Assembly: GCF_009208735.1 (NCBI RefSeq)
Contig: NZ_WFLJ01000006.1
Location: forward strand, 124,001-188,000
From: Janthinobacterium rivuli
Lineage (GTDB): Bacteria; Pseudomonadota; Gammaproteobacteria; Burkholderiales; Burkholderiaceae_D
DNA length: 64,000 bases
Direction of reading: 5' to 3'
Shown one piece after another: positions 38,350 to 47,361 of this stretch. The notes under the pieces were generated by a model, which was not told the origin of the DNA, ran no database searches, and saw only the letters and a program-made list of their open reading frames with translations. The stretch's first letter is position 1, and every line of letters starts with the position of its first letter. The translations under genes were made by a program, and so were the position numbers.

Positions 38350-39384
38350 TCAGCCGATCAGTTTTTTCAACAGTTCAGCCTTGGCGCCGTCGTAGTCGGC
38401 CGGCGAAATGAGGCCCTTGTCGAGCAAGCCCTTGAGCTTTTCCAGCCGCGCCTCGATCGGTTCCTCGGCAGGCGCCGGTGGCGCCGCCGGTGCCGGGGCG
38501 GGCTGCTGCAAGGCGCCACCCATGCTTTGCGCCATCACCTGGCCGATCGACAGCCCGGCGCCGAGACCGGCGCCGATGCCGGCCATGCCGCCTTCGTTCT
38601 GCGCCGCCAGCGGGATCGCGTTGGCCACCTGGAATTTCGTGTAGCCGCTCATCTTGTCGGCGCCCAGGCCGCCCTTCATGCCGGCGGAAATACGCTCGTC
38701 GAGCGCCGCCTGCAATTCCTCGGGCAGGCTGATGCTGGCCACGTTGAATTCATCGAGGCCCACGCCATAGCGGGCGAACGCCTGCGCCAGGCCATCCTTG
38801 ACTTCCTGTGCCATCAGCGCCTGGTTGGCCGCCATGTCGAGGAAGGGCACGTTCGCGCCGCCCAAGGAACTGGCCATGCTGGACATTAAAATGCCGCGCA
38901 ATTGATCTTCCACCTCGTCGCGCGTATACACTTCGCGCGTGCCGCTGATCTCGGTGAAGAAGGTGCGGGCGTCGGCGATGCGGTACGAGTACATGCCGAA
39001 GGCGCGCACGCGGATCATGTCGAAATCCTTGTCGCGGATGGTGATCGGCTGCGGCGTGCCCCACTTGCGGCCCGTCTGCACGCGGGTGCTGAAATAATAC
39101 ACGTCCGACTTGAAGGGCGAGTCGAACAGCTTGTCCCAGTTTTTCAGGTTGGTCAGCAACGGTAACGTCTGCGTCGTCAGCTTGTGCGTGCCGGGACCGA
39201 AGACGTCGGCGATCTTGCCTTCATTGACGAAGACGGCGACCTGCGATTCGCGCACATTCAGGATGGCGCCGTTCTGGATCTCGAAATCCTGCATGGGAAA
39301 ACGCCAGGCCAGCACGCCTTCCGTCTCTTCGTTCCACTGCAGTACGTCGATAAACTGCTTCTTGATAAAGCTGCCGAGGCTCAT
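38350..39384 (-). CDS. SPFH-domain protein with SHOCT tail (YdjI-like)
   Basis: A 344-residue protein with an SPFH/band-7 core (about 25-240: SQVAVFVNEGKIADVFGPGTH, RVRAFGMYSYRI, AFARYGVGLDEFNVASISLPEE). A Gly/Met/Ala-rich linker follows, then a Pro/Ala stretch and a C-terminal SHOCT helix pair (ARLEKLKGLLDKGLISPADY). There is no clear N-terminal membrane helix, so it probably associates with membrane by oligomerisation. YdjI-like SPFH proteins act as scaffolds for membrane stress modules; this role is inferred here from family and operon. Confidence 0.88.
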   Translation of the reverse strand: MSLGSFIKKQFIDVLQWNEETEGVLAWRFPMQDFEIQNGAILNVRESQVAVFVNEGKIADVFGPGTHKLTTQTLPLLTNLKNWDKLFDSPFKSDVYYFSTRVQTGRKWGTPQPITIRDKDFDMIRVRAFGMYSYRIADARTFFTEISGTREVYTRDEVEDQLRGILMSSMASSLGGANVPFLDMAANQALMAQEVKDGLAQAFARYGVGLDEFNVASISLPEELQAALDERISAGMKGGLGADKMSGYTKFQVANAIPLAAQNEGGMAGIGAGLGAGLSIGQVMAQSMGGALQQPAPAPAAPPAPAEEPIEARLEKLKGLLDKGLISPADYDGAKAELLKKLIG

Positions 39385-39415
39385 GATGGATATCCTTGAA
39401 AAAGATAAAGCGGTG

Positions 39416-39802
39416 TCAGGAAATGCAGGCGGCGTTGATGGCGCCGATCGACAGCGAAATGGCGGCCAGCAGGCCGCCGAAGGCGCTGTTGTTCGATTCG
39501 ATCTGGTCCTTCGACATGCGCAGCAGGCGCGTGGTCACCACGTACGCCAGCAATTGCACCACCATGGCGCCGAAGGCCCAGGCGAAGAACTGCTGGTAGT
39601 CGGCCGTGTGCATCAGGGACGAGGCGATGGTGGCGGAAAAACCCAGCAGCGCGCCGCCCAGCGACAGGGCCGCCGCCTGGTTGCCCTGGCGGATCAGCAG
39701 CACTTCGTTGTAGGGCGTGACGCGCGTGTAGATGATAAAAAATACAATCAGCAGCCCGGCGGCCAGTAAAAGATGGATCAGATAGTTTAGGATGGCGGGC
39801 AC
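39416..39802 (-). CDS. DUF350 (YjfL-like) membrane protein
   Basis: A 128-residue protein with four predicted membrane helices, start GTG 39802 with GAGGA upstream. The conserved pattern GNQAAALSLGGALLGFSATIASSL and the second half with NNSAFGGLLAAISLSIGAINAACIS are typical of DUF350, which is an internal duplication of a two-helix unit. Acidic and polar residues in the helices suggest a channel-like or sensor role, but none is proven. It is the first gene of the minus arm, divergent from the aminopropyltransferase-like gene with only 59 bp between. Confidence 0.88.
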   Translation of the reverse strand: MPAILNYLIHLLLAAGLLIVFFIIYTRVTPYNEVLLIRQGNQAAALSLGGALLGFSATIASSLMHTADYQQFFAWAFGAMVVQLLAYVVTTRLLRMSKDQIESNNSAFGGLLAAISLSIGAINAACIS

Positions 39803-39861
39803 GGCTTTCCTCGCAATGAGTATTTGATAACGTCAACGCATATTAGAACAAAAAAAGTCCA
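39803..39861. promoter_or_regulatory. Short divergent promoter region of the polyamine/SPFH cluster
   Basis: 59 bp separate the two start codons, so both arms must share overlapping control. AT-rich segments (TATTTGATAACG, CATATTAGAACAAAAAAAG) could hold -10 elements on either strand; no exact sites can be assigned. Confidence 0.4.
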
Positions 39862-41373
39862 ATGAACAAAAAGATTCTGATTTTGTCCGTCTTCGTGGTC
39901 GCCTCCTGCGGCCTCGCGTATGAGCTGATCGCCGGCGCCATGTCCAGCTACCTGCTCGGCGACTCCATCCTGCAGTTTTCCACCATCATCGGCTGCTACT
40001 TGTTCGCCATGGGTGTGGGCGCTCACTTTTCAAAGTATGTGCGGGACGACGACGTGCTCTCGCGCTTCGTCGACATCGAACTGGCCGTGGGCCTGATCGG
40101 CGGCTTGTCGGCCGCCATCCTGTTCATGACCTTTTCGTGGATGGCTGCGCCGTTTCGCACCTTATTGTATGTGATGGTGTTCCTGATCGGCGCACTGGTC
40201 GGCATGGAAGTGCCGCTGGTGATGCGCGCCCTGAACTCGCGCCAGACGGAGTTTTCCGAGCTGGTCAGCCGCGTGCTGACCTTCGATTACCTGGGCGCGC
40301 TGGCCGTCTCGCTGCTGTTCCCGCTGGTGCTGTCGCCGTACCTGGGACTGGTGCGCACGGGCTTCCTGTTCGGCATGCTCAACGTGGGCGTGGGCCTGTG
40401 GACCATCTGGGTGTTCCGCGCGGAGCTGAAGAATCTCACGGGGCGCTTCCTGCGCGCCTGCGCCGTGATGCTGGTGCTGATCGCCGGCTTTGGGATGTCG
40501 GACCGCATGGTGGCGTGGGGCGAGCATGGCCTGTTCGGCGACCAGATCGTGTACTCGACCACCACGCCGTACCAGCGCCTGGTGATCACGCGCTGGAAGG
40601 ACGATACGCGGCTGTACATCAACGGCAACCTGCAGTTTTCCTCGCGCGACGAGTACCGCTACCACGAGGCGCTGGTGCACCCCGTGCTCGAAGCGCTGCC
40701 GTGGGCGCGTCGCGTGCTGGTGCTGGGCGGCGGCGATGGCCTGGCGCTGCGCGAAATCCTCCGTTATCCACAGATCGAGCACGTCACCGTGGTCGACCTC
40801 GACCCCGCCATGACGGCCGCGTTTACCACGCGCCCGGAACTGGCCAAGCTGAATAACGGCGCGTTCTCGGACAAGCGCGTCACCGTCGTCAACGCCGATG
40901 CCGCCGTCTGGCTGCGCAACAATGGCGACATGTTCGACGCGGCCATCGTCGACTTTCCCGATCCGTCCAGCTTCGCGCTCGGCAAACTGTATTCGGTGCC
41001 GTTCTACGACCTGGTGAAAAAACACCTGGCGGCCAAGGGCCTGATGGTGGTGCAATCGACGTCGCCCTTCTTCGCGCCGCATGCCTACTGGACCATCAAT
41101 TCCACCCTGCGCGAAGTGGGCATGCGCACCTGGCCCTACCACGCCTACGTGCCCTCGTTCGGCGAATGGGGTTTTATCCTCGCCTCGCCTCAGCTCGACT
41201 ACACACCGCCCACCAGCTATCGCCTGCCGATGCGCTACCTGAATGCGGACACCACGCGCGAGATGTTCATCTTCCCGCCCGACATGCAGCCGCTGCCGAT
41301 GGCGCCGAATCGCCTGAACACCCAGTCGCTCGTGCATGAATTCGAGCAGGACTGGAACCGGGTGATCCGCTGA
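39862..41373 (+). CDS. Membrane-embedded spermidine-synthase-like aminopropyltransferase
   Basis: A 503-residue fusion. About seven hydrophobic helices fill residues 1-205 (CGLAYELIAGAMSSYLLGDS, GALVGMEVPLVMRAL). A spermidine-synthase-fold domain follows at about 225-480: TTPYQRLVITRW, YHEALVHPVLEALP, the donor-binding loop VLVLGGGDGLALREIL, VVDLDPAM and the catalytic-type Asp in AIVDFPDPSSF. Decarboxylated SAM from the nearby SpeD is the expected donor. The acceptor is unknown and, because of the membrane domain, may be lipid-linked or envelope-located. The stop overlaps the next start (TGATG). Confidence 0.88.
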   Translation: MNKKILILSVFVVASCGLAYELIAGAMSSYLLGDSILQFSTIIGCYLFAMGVGAHFSKYVRDDDVLSRFVDIELAVGLIGGLSAAILFMTFSWMAAPFRTLLYVMVFLIGALVGMEVPLVMRALNSRQTEFSELVSRVLTFDYLGALAVSLLFPLVLSPYLGLVRTGFLFGMLNVGVGLWTIWVFRAELKNLTGRFLRACAVMLVLIAGFGMSDRMVAWGEHGLFGDQIVYSTTTPYQRLVITRWKDDTRLYINGNLQFSSRDEYRYHEALVHPVLEALPWARRVLVLGGGDGLALREILRYPQIEHVTVVDLDPAMTAAFTTRPELAKLNNGAFSDKRVTVVNADAAVWLRNNGDMFDAAIVDFPDPSSFALGKLYSVPFYDLVKKHLAAKGLMVVQSTSPFFAPHAYWTINSTLREVGMRTWPYHAYVPSFGEWGFILASPQLDYTPPTSYRLPMRYLNADTTREMFIFPPDMQPLPMAPNRLNTQSLVHEFEQDWNRVIR

Positions 41374-43004
41374 TGCAGCGCCGCTCCTTCATGTTGTGGG
41401 CCGCCGGCGGCACGGCGGCCGCCGCCGCCGGCATCGGCAGCATCGCCGCGTATCTGCGCTGGCAGGAAATCACGCCCAAGGTGCTGTATCCGGGCCGCAG
41501 CGAGGGGCATTATTTGCGCCAGCTGCTGCGCGAGCGCACGGCGCTGCCGGCGCCCTCGGCAACCATCACCACGGATGTCGCCATCCTCGGCTCGGGCATC
41601 GCCGGCCTGACGGCCGCCTGGCGCCTGAAGAAGCTGGGGCACACGGATTTCCTGATGATCGATGGCCCGCAGCCGTATGGCAACGCGGCCGGCGGCCATT
41701 TCGGCGACCTGGCCTATCCCACCGGTGGCCATTACCTGCCGCTGCCTTCGCCCGAATCGACCCATGTGCGCGAGATCCTGTTCGACCTGGGCATCATCGA
41801 GCGCGATCCGCAGGCGGAAAAGCCCTATTACGACGAGCGCTACATCCTGCACGCGCCGGAAGAGCGCCTGCTGTTCAACGGCCAGTGGCAGGATGGCTTC
41901 ATTCCCACCGAAGGCGTGCCGCCTGCGGAACTGGCGCAGCACGAACGCTTCTTTGCGCAGGTGCGGCAGCTGCGCCAGGCGCATGGCAACGACGGCAAGC
42001 GCGTGTTTGTTTTCCCTACCGTGGAATCATCGCAAGACCCGGCCTGGCAGGCGCTCGACACCATCACCTTGAAGCAGTGGATGGAGCGCGAAGGCTATAC
42101 CTCGCCCACCCTGCACTGGTATTTGAACTACTGCTGCCGCGACGACTACGGCACGCGCTACGACCAGGTCTCGGCCTGGGCCGGCCTGCATTACTACTGC
42201 AGCCGCTGGGGCCAGGCGGCCAACGCCGGCAACGGCGCCTGGCTGACCTGGCCGGGCGGCATGCAACCGGTCGCCACGGCCATGGAGCAGGCCTCAGGCG
42301 TCCAACGTCATGCGGGCACGGTGGTTTCCGTGCGGACGACGGAGCAGGGCGTGGAGGCGCTGTGCCTGGAACTGGTCGACGGCCAGCCGCGCACCTACCT
42401 GGTCAAGGCGCGCAAGGCCATCTGCGCCATGCCGCTGTATGTGGCGGCCCGCGTGGTCGACAACATCGCCGGGTATGGCTTTGACGCGAAGCGCGATACG
42501 CCCGCGTATGCGCCGTGGCTGGTGGCGAATTTTTTGCTGAAACGCTTTCCCGATGAATTGCCGCATGCGCCCCTGTGCTGGGACAACGTGGTGTACCAGG
42601 AACCGGGCCTCGGCTATGTCGTCTCGACCCACCAGGATATCCGCGTGCGTCCGCCCGAGAAAACCGTCTTCAGCGCCTATGTCGCCCTGTCCGACCGCAC
42701 GCCGCAGCAAGCGCGCAAATGGTTGGATGGGGCCACGCCCGAGGAGTTGCTGGCGCTGGCCAGCGTCGATTTACAGACGGCGTATGGGCGCGATTTCGCC
42801 CGCTGCGTCGAGCGCGTCGACATCACCGTGCGCGGCCACGCCATGGCCGCTCCCTTGCCGGGCTTTCGCAGCAATGCGGGCTTGAAGGCCTTGCGCGAGC
42901 ACGACGGCGCCATCCTGTTCGCGCATGCGGATTTGTCGGGCTTTTCCGTGTTCGAGGAGGCGGCGTGGTGGGGGGACCGGGCGGCGCGCCTTGCGGCAAA
43001 ATAA
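41373..43004 (+). CDS. Tat-type FAD-dependent oxidoreductase (amine-oxidase-like)
   Basis: A 543-residue protein with an N-terminal twin-arginine signal (QRRSFMLWAAGG, then a hydrophobic Ala/Gly run to about 26), so it should be folded with FAD and exported. The dinucleotide-binding motif is VAILGSGIAGLTAAWRLKKLG (split near 69-88), and the C-terminal FAD segment is ILFAHADLSGFSVFEEAAWWG. The architecture resembles flavin monoamine oxidases and protoporphyrinogen-oxidase-like enzymes. It is translationally coupled to the aminopropyltransferase-like gene, so oxidation of an aminopropylated product is a reasonable guess. Confidence 0.82.
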   Translation: MQRRSFMLWAAGGTAAAAAGIGSIAAYLRWQEITPKVLYPGRSEGHYLRQLLRERTALPAPSATITTDVAILGSGIAGLTAAWRLKKLGHTDFLMIDGPQPYGNAAGGHFGDLAYPTGGHYLPLPSPESTHVREILFDLGIIERDPQAEKPYYDERYILHAPEERLLFNGQWQDGFIPTEGVPPAELAQHERFFAQVRQLRQAHGNDGKRVFVFPTVESSQDPAWQALDTITLKQWMEREGYTSPTLHWYLNYCCRDDYGTRYDQVSAWAGLHYYCSRWGQAANAGNGAWLTWPGGMQPVATAMEQASGVQRHAGTVVSVRTTEQGVEALCLELVDGQPRTYLVKARKAICAMPLYVAARVVDNIAGYGFDAKRDTPAYAPWLVANFLLKRFPDELPHAPLCWDNVVYQEPGLGYVVSTHQDIRVRPPEKTVFSAYVALSDRTPQQARKWLDGATPEELLALASVDLQTAYGRDFARCVERVDITVRGHAMAAPLPGFRSNAGLKALREHDGAILFAHADLSGFSVFEEAAWWGDRAARLAAK

Positions 43005-43027
43005 AAAGGCCGGCGCGAACGCCGGCC
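43003..43027 (-). terminator. Terminator of the chvE-gguAB operon
   Basis: Perfect 8-bp stem GGCCGGCG / CGCCGGCC with a 4-nt loop; T5 follows on the minus strand. On the plus strand there is no T-run. Confidence 0.82.
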
Positions 43028-43052
43028 AGAGCCCCCTAAGGCTCGAACCGGT

Positions 43053-44264
43053 CTATTTACTCTTGTTGATGACGTCGATGAACACGGCCGCCAGCAGCAC
43101 CAGGCCCTTGATCACTTGCTGGTAATCGATGCCGATGCCCATGATGGACATGCCGTTGTTCATCACGCCCATGATGAAGGCGCCGATGACGGCCCCCATC
43201 ACCTTGCCCACGCCGCCCGAGGCCGAGGCGCCGCCGATGAAGCAGGCGGCGATCACGTCCAGCTCGAAACCCGTGCCGGCCTTCGGCGTGGCCGTGTTCA
43301 GGCGCGCCGCGAAGATCAGGCCGGCCAGCGCGGCCAGCATGCCCATGTTGACGAAGGTGTAGAAGCTGACCCGTTCCGTCTTGATGCCGGACAGGCGCGC
43401 CGCCTTCTCGTTGCCGCCCACGGCATACACGCGGCGGCCCAGCACGGTGCGGTTGGTGATGAAGGTGTAGGCGACGATGAGCAGCGACATCACGGCCAGC
43501 ACGTTGGGGAAGCCGCGGTACGACGCCAGCAGGTAGCTGAAATACACCATCACGCCGGCGAAGACGGCGTTTTTCAGCAGGAAGAAGGCGCGCGGCTCGT
43601 TTTCCATGCCGTGCTTCAGTTGCTTGGCGCGGCTGCGCAGCGAGGTGATGATCAGCGCCGCGGCGGCGATCACGCCCAGCAGCAGCGACAGGCCGCGCAG
43701 GTTTTCGCCGCCGAACGGATCGGGCAAAAAGCCCGAGCTGAGCATCTGGAAGCCCTCGGGGAAGGGACCGACCGACTGGCCTGCCAGCAGCGCCAGGGTC
43801 AGGCCCTTGAACACCAGCATGCCGGCCAGGGTGACGATGAAGGACGGGATTTTGAAGAAGGCGACAAAATACCCTTGCGCGCCGCCGATGACGGCGCCGG
43901 CCAGCAGGCAGAGGATGCTGGCGGCGACAAAGTTCATGTGGTAGTTGACGATCAGGACGGCCGCCAGCGCGCCGACGAAGCCGACCACCGAGCCGACGGA
44001 CAAATCGATATGGCCGGCCACGATGACCATCAGCATGCCCAGCGCCATGATGACGATGTAGCTGTTTTGCAGCACCAGGTTCGTCAGGTTCAGCGGCTGC
44101 ATCAGGGTACCGTCGGTCATGTACTGGAAAAAGCCCATGATGACGATCAGCGAGAGCAGCATGCCGTAGTCGCGCATATTGTTCTTCAAGAAGCCGGCAT
44201 AGCTTTTCGCTTGCGGCGCGGCCGCTGGCGCTGCTGGCGCGCCCGCTGTCAATTTATTGTCCAT
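43053..44264 (-). CDS. gguB: Multiple-sugar ABC importer permease GguB
   Basis: A 403-residue permease of the ribose/xylose (XylH-type) family with about ten hydrophobic segments. The conserved [20 protein letters not shown] (about 90-110) and [15 protein letters not shown] loop that docks the ATPase are present. GGAG lies before ATG 44264. The gene starts 11 bp inside the end of gguA. It receives sugar from ChvE. Confidence 0.93.
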   Translation of the reverse strand: MDNKLTAGAPAAPAAAPQAKSYAGFLKNNMRDYGMLLSLIVIMGFFQYMTDGTLMQPLNLTNLVLQNSYIVIMALGMLMVIVAGHIDLSVGSVVGFVGALAAVLIVNYHMNFVAASILCLLAGAVIGGAQGYFVAFFKIPSFIVTLAGMLVFKGLTLALLAGQSVGPFPEGFQMLSSGFLPDPFGGENLRGLSLLLGVIAAAALIITSLRSRAKQLKHGMENEPRAFFLLKNAVFAGVMVYFSYLLASYRGFPNVLAVMSLLIVAYTFITNRTVLGRRVYAVGGNEKAARLSGIKTERVSFYTFVNMGMLAALAGLIFAARLNTATPKAGTGFELDVIAACFIGGASASGGVGKVMGAVIGAFIMGVMNNGMSIMGIGIDYQQVIKGLVLLAAVFIDVINKSK

Positions 44265-45795
44265 TGTTTTCTCCGTGTGTAACGATCGCGCGCATGATGC
44301 GCTCCTGCGATGCTTCTGCCGCGCTCAGTTCTGCCGCGAAGCGGCCTTCGTTCATGACATAGATCCGGTCGCACATGCCCAGCAATTCCGGCATTTCCGA
44401 GGAAATCATGATGATGCATTTGCCTTCGGCGGCCAGCTCGCTGATGATGCTGTAGATCTCGTATTTGGCGCCCACGTCGATGCCGCGGCTCGGTTCATCG
44501 AGGATCAGGATGTCGGGGCGCGAAAACAGCCACTTCGCCAGCACCACTTTCTGCTGGTTGCCGCCGGACAGGTTGACCACTTTCTGCGCCACGCTCGAGC
44601 AACGGGTCTTGAGCTTGCGGCGGAACTCCTCGGCCACGCCGAATTCACGCTGCTCGTCGATCACCATGCGCTTCGAAATCGCGTCCAGGTTGGCCAGGCT
44701 GGTGTTCTTCTGGATGTCTTCCTCGAGGATCAGGCCCAGGCCCTTGCGGTCTTCCGTGACATACGCGAGGCCATGGGCGATCGCCTTGCCGATGGTGCTG
44801 ACGTCGATCTCCTGGCCATTCTTGAGCACCGTGCCGCTGATGCGCTGGCCGTAGGCGCGGCCGAAGAGGCTCATCGCCAGTTCCGTGCGCCCGGAGCCCA
44901 TCAGGCCGGCGATGCCGATGATCTCGCCCTTTTTGGCGTGCAGGTTGATGCCCTTGATGACGGGGCGGTCGGCATGCTCGGGATGGAAGACGCGCCAGTC
45001 GCGCACCTCGAAAATGGTCTCGCCGATGGTGGGCGTGCGCGGCGGATAGCGGTCGGCCATCTCGCGCCCGACCATTTTTTCGATGATGCGGTCTTCGCTG
45101 ACGGGCTCCACGCGGCAGTCGAAACTGTCGACCGTGTTCCCGTCGCGCAGCACCGTGATGGCATCGGCGACGCGCGAGATTTCATTGAGCTTGTGCGAGA
45201 TCAGGATCGAGGCGATGCCCTGGGCTTTCAGGCCCAGCAGCAGGTCGAGCAGGGCCGCGCTGTCGCTCTCGTTCAGGCTGGCCGTCGGCTCGTCGAGGAT
45301 CAGCAGCTTGACGTCCTTGCACAGCGCCTTGGCGATCTCGATCAGCTGCTGCTTGCCCACGCCCAGGTTGGTGATCAGGGTGTCGGGCGACTCTTTCAGG
45401 CCGACTTTGTGCAGCAGTTCGCGCGTCTTCGCTTGCGCGTATTCCCAGTCTATAACGCCCATGCGGGCCGGCTCGTTGCCGAGGAAGATATTCTCGGCGA
45501 TCGACAGCTGCGGCACCAGCGCCAGTTCCTGGTGGATGATGATGATGCCGATTTCTTCGCTGTCCTTGATGCCGCGGAAGTGCCGCGTCTGGCCCAGGTA
45601 ATCGATGTCGCCCGTATAACTGCCATGGCCGTAGACGCCGCTCAGCACTTTCATCAGGGTCGATTTGCCGGCGCCGTTTTCGCCGACGATGGCGTGGATC
45701 TCGCCGCTGCGTACCCGCAGATTGACATTGTCGAGCGCAACGACGCCCGGGAATGTTTTGCGTATCCCGCGCATTTCCAGGATAGTGTTCGTCAT
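44254..45795 (-). CDS. gguA: Multiple-sugar ABC importer ATPase GguA
   Basis: A 513-residue ATPase with two fused ABC domains, typical of sugar CUT2 importers. First domain: [16 protein letters not shown] (about 36) and [13 protein letters not shown]. Second domain: degenerate Walker [11 protein letters not shown] as usual for the family, signature [14 protein letters not shown] and [15 protein letters not shown]. It is downstream of chvE, after a strong hairpin. Confidence 0.94.
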   Translation of the reverse strand: MTNTILEMRGIRKTFPGVVALDNVNLRVRSGEIHAIVGENGAGKSTLMKVLSGVYGHGSYTGDIDYLGQTRHFRGIKDSEEIGIIIIHQELALVPQLSIAENIFLGNEPARMGVIDWEYAQAKTRELLHKVGLKESPDTLITNLGVGKQQLIEIAKALCKDVKLLILDEPTASLNESDSAALLDLLLGLKAQGIASILISHKLNEISRVADAITVLRDGNTVDSFDCRVEPVSEDRIIEKMVGREMADRYPPRTPTIGETIFEVRDWRVFHPEHADRPVIKGINLHAKKGEIIGIAGLMGSGRTELAMSLFGRAYGQRISGTVLKNGQEIDVSTIGKAIAHGLAYVTEDRKGLGLILEEDIQKNTSLANLDAISKRMVIDEQREFGVAEEFRRKLKTRCSSVAQKVVNLSGGNQQKVVLAKWLFSRPDILILDEPSRGIDVGAKYEIYSIISELAAEGKCIIMISSEMPELLGMCDRIYVMNEGRFAAELSAAEASQERIMRAIVTHGENNGQ

Positions 45796-45870
45796 ATAAC
45801 CTCTCTGGCACGGCCGCGCTGGTCGGCATCGGTCGTGCGGCAGTCTTGTTCTTGATCGTGCATGAAGCGA

Positions 45871-45893
45871 AAGGCCCGGCAGCGCCGGGCCTT
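45871..45893 (-). other. Intercistronic hairpin between chvE and gguA
   Basis: Perfect 10-bp stem AAGGCCCGGC / GCCGGGCCTT with a 3-nt loop, followed on the minus strand only by TTTCG. It probably lets part of the transcripts stop, or protects chvE mRNA, so that binding protein exceeds ATPase. Confidence 0.7.
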
Positions 45894-45908
45894 CAGTACC
45901 GTCGATGC

Positions 45909-46985
45909 TTATTTCACTTGCGCTTCCGTGTAATAGCCGCTGCCGGTGACGAGCACCTGCTTCCAGTTCGCCTTGTCGACGGTGACGGGTTTGAGCAGGT
46001 AGGACGGCACGACCTTCACGCCGTTGTTATAGGTCTTCGTGTCGTTGACGGTCGGCACTTTGCCCGACATCATGGCGTCGACCATGTTCGCCGTCACCTT
46101 GGCCAGTTCGCGCGTGTCCTTGAACACGGTCGATGCCTGTTCGCCGCGGATGATCGATTTCACCGACGGGATTTCCGCATCCTGGCCCGTCACGACGGGG
46201 AACGGCTGTTTCGGCGTGCCGTAGCCGACGCCCTTGAGCGAGGACAGGATGCCGATGCTCAAGCCGTCATACGGCGACAGCACCGCGTCGACGCGCGCAT
46301 TGCCGTAGTAGGCGCTGAGCAGGTTGTCCATGCGGGCCTGCGCCACGGCGCCATCCCAGCGCAGGGTGGCGACCTTTTCCATGCCCATCTGCTTTGAGCG
46401 CACCACCAGCTTGCCGCTGTCGATGTACGGTTTCAGCACCGACAGCGCGCCGTTGTAGAAGAAGTGCGCGTTGTTGTCGTCGGCCGAGCCGCCGAACAGT
46501 TCGATATTGAACGGGCCCTTGCCTTCCTTGAGTTTCAGCGCCGATTCGATGTAACCCGCCTGCAGCACGCCGACCTGGAAGTTGTCAAAGGTGGCGTAGT
46601 AATCGATGTTTTTCGTGCCGCGGATCAGACGGTCATACGAGATGACCTTGATGCCCTTGTCGGCCGCCTTTTGCAGCACGTTCGACAAGGTGGTGCCGTC
46701 GATGGCGGCGATCACCAGCACCTTGGCGCCCTTGGTGATCATGTTTTCCACCTGCGCCAGCTGGTTCGGGATATCGTCGTCGGCGAACTGCAAGTCCGTC
46801 TTGTAGCCGCGCTCCTTGAATACCTTGACCATGTTGTCGCCGTCGGCGATCCAGCGCATGGACGATTTGGTCGGCATCGAGATGCCGATCGCGCCCTTGT
46901 CGGCGGCGCTTGCCACGGGCATTACCGCCATGCCGGAGATGGCCAGCGCCAGGCTCGCGGTCAGCATTTTCATTGTTGTTTTCAT
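45909..46985 (-). CDS. chvE: Multiple-sugar-binding periplasmic protein ChvE
   Basis: A 358-residue periplasmic sugar-binding protein. I use ATG 46985 ([18 protein letters not shown]) with GGAGACC upstream; the longer frame is leader DNA. The signal peptide ends after ASA (about 25). The mature part ([58 protein letters not shown]) is a close match to ChvE, which binds arabinose, galactose, glucose, xylose and fucose and, in Agrobacterium, also signals to VirA. Confidence 0.94.
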   Translation of the reverse strand: MKTTMKMLTASLALAISGMAVMPVASAADKGAIGISMPTKSSMRWIADGDNMVKVFKERGYKTDLQFADDDIPNQLAQVENMITKGAKVLVIAAIDGTTLSNVLQKAADKGIKVISYDRLIRGTKNIDYYATFDNFQVGVLQAGYIESALKLKEGKGPFNIELFGGSADDNNAHFFYNGALSVLKPYIDSGKLVVRSKQMGMEKVATLRWDGAVAQARMDNLLSAYYGNARVDAVLSPYDGLSIGILSSLKGVGYGTPKQPFPVVTGQDAEIPSVKSIIRGEQASTVFKDTRELAKVTANMVDAMMSGKVPTVNDTKTYNNGVKVVPSYLLKPVTVDKANWKQVLVTGSGYYTEAQVK

Positions 46986-47361
46986 TTCAGGTCTCCACCG
47001 TCTTCGATAGTTGAATGTGCCAGGGCCGTCGTCCCAGTGGGCGGGCTCCGTGCGGATGGCCGATTGCAGGCCACGGCTGATACTAGTTTGTCCATCCATC
47101 CCTCACCAATCACTTTTTTCGCATAGCCGATATCCAAAACGATATCGATGGGCCAATTGATGCAATGCGCCATGCCGCCCCTGCCCGCCTGCGGCCCGGG
47201 CGGAAACAGGGGCCGGGCGGCGGCTTTTTTTGGTGCACTGCAATACCAATAATCATCATTCAATTTGGTGATTTTCGTAATTGCGGCGACACAGGGCGGC
47301 GCGCAGAATCGGTCCGGACTTGAAGCCCAGTCATTCCGCCACGACCTTTTGAAAGCTTGCC
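46986..47361. promoter_or_regulatory. Divergent control region between chvE and xylX
   Basis: 376 bp without a gene must drive both operons. Two CGATATC units lie 12 bp apart at 47128-47147, and ACCAA / TTTGGT arms lie near 47245-47271. These are candidate operators for a sugar regulator. No other stretch in this gap looks coding. Confidence 0.4.
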
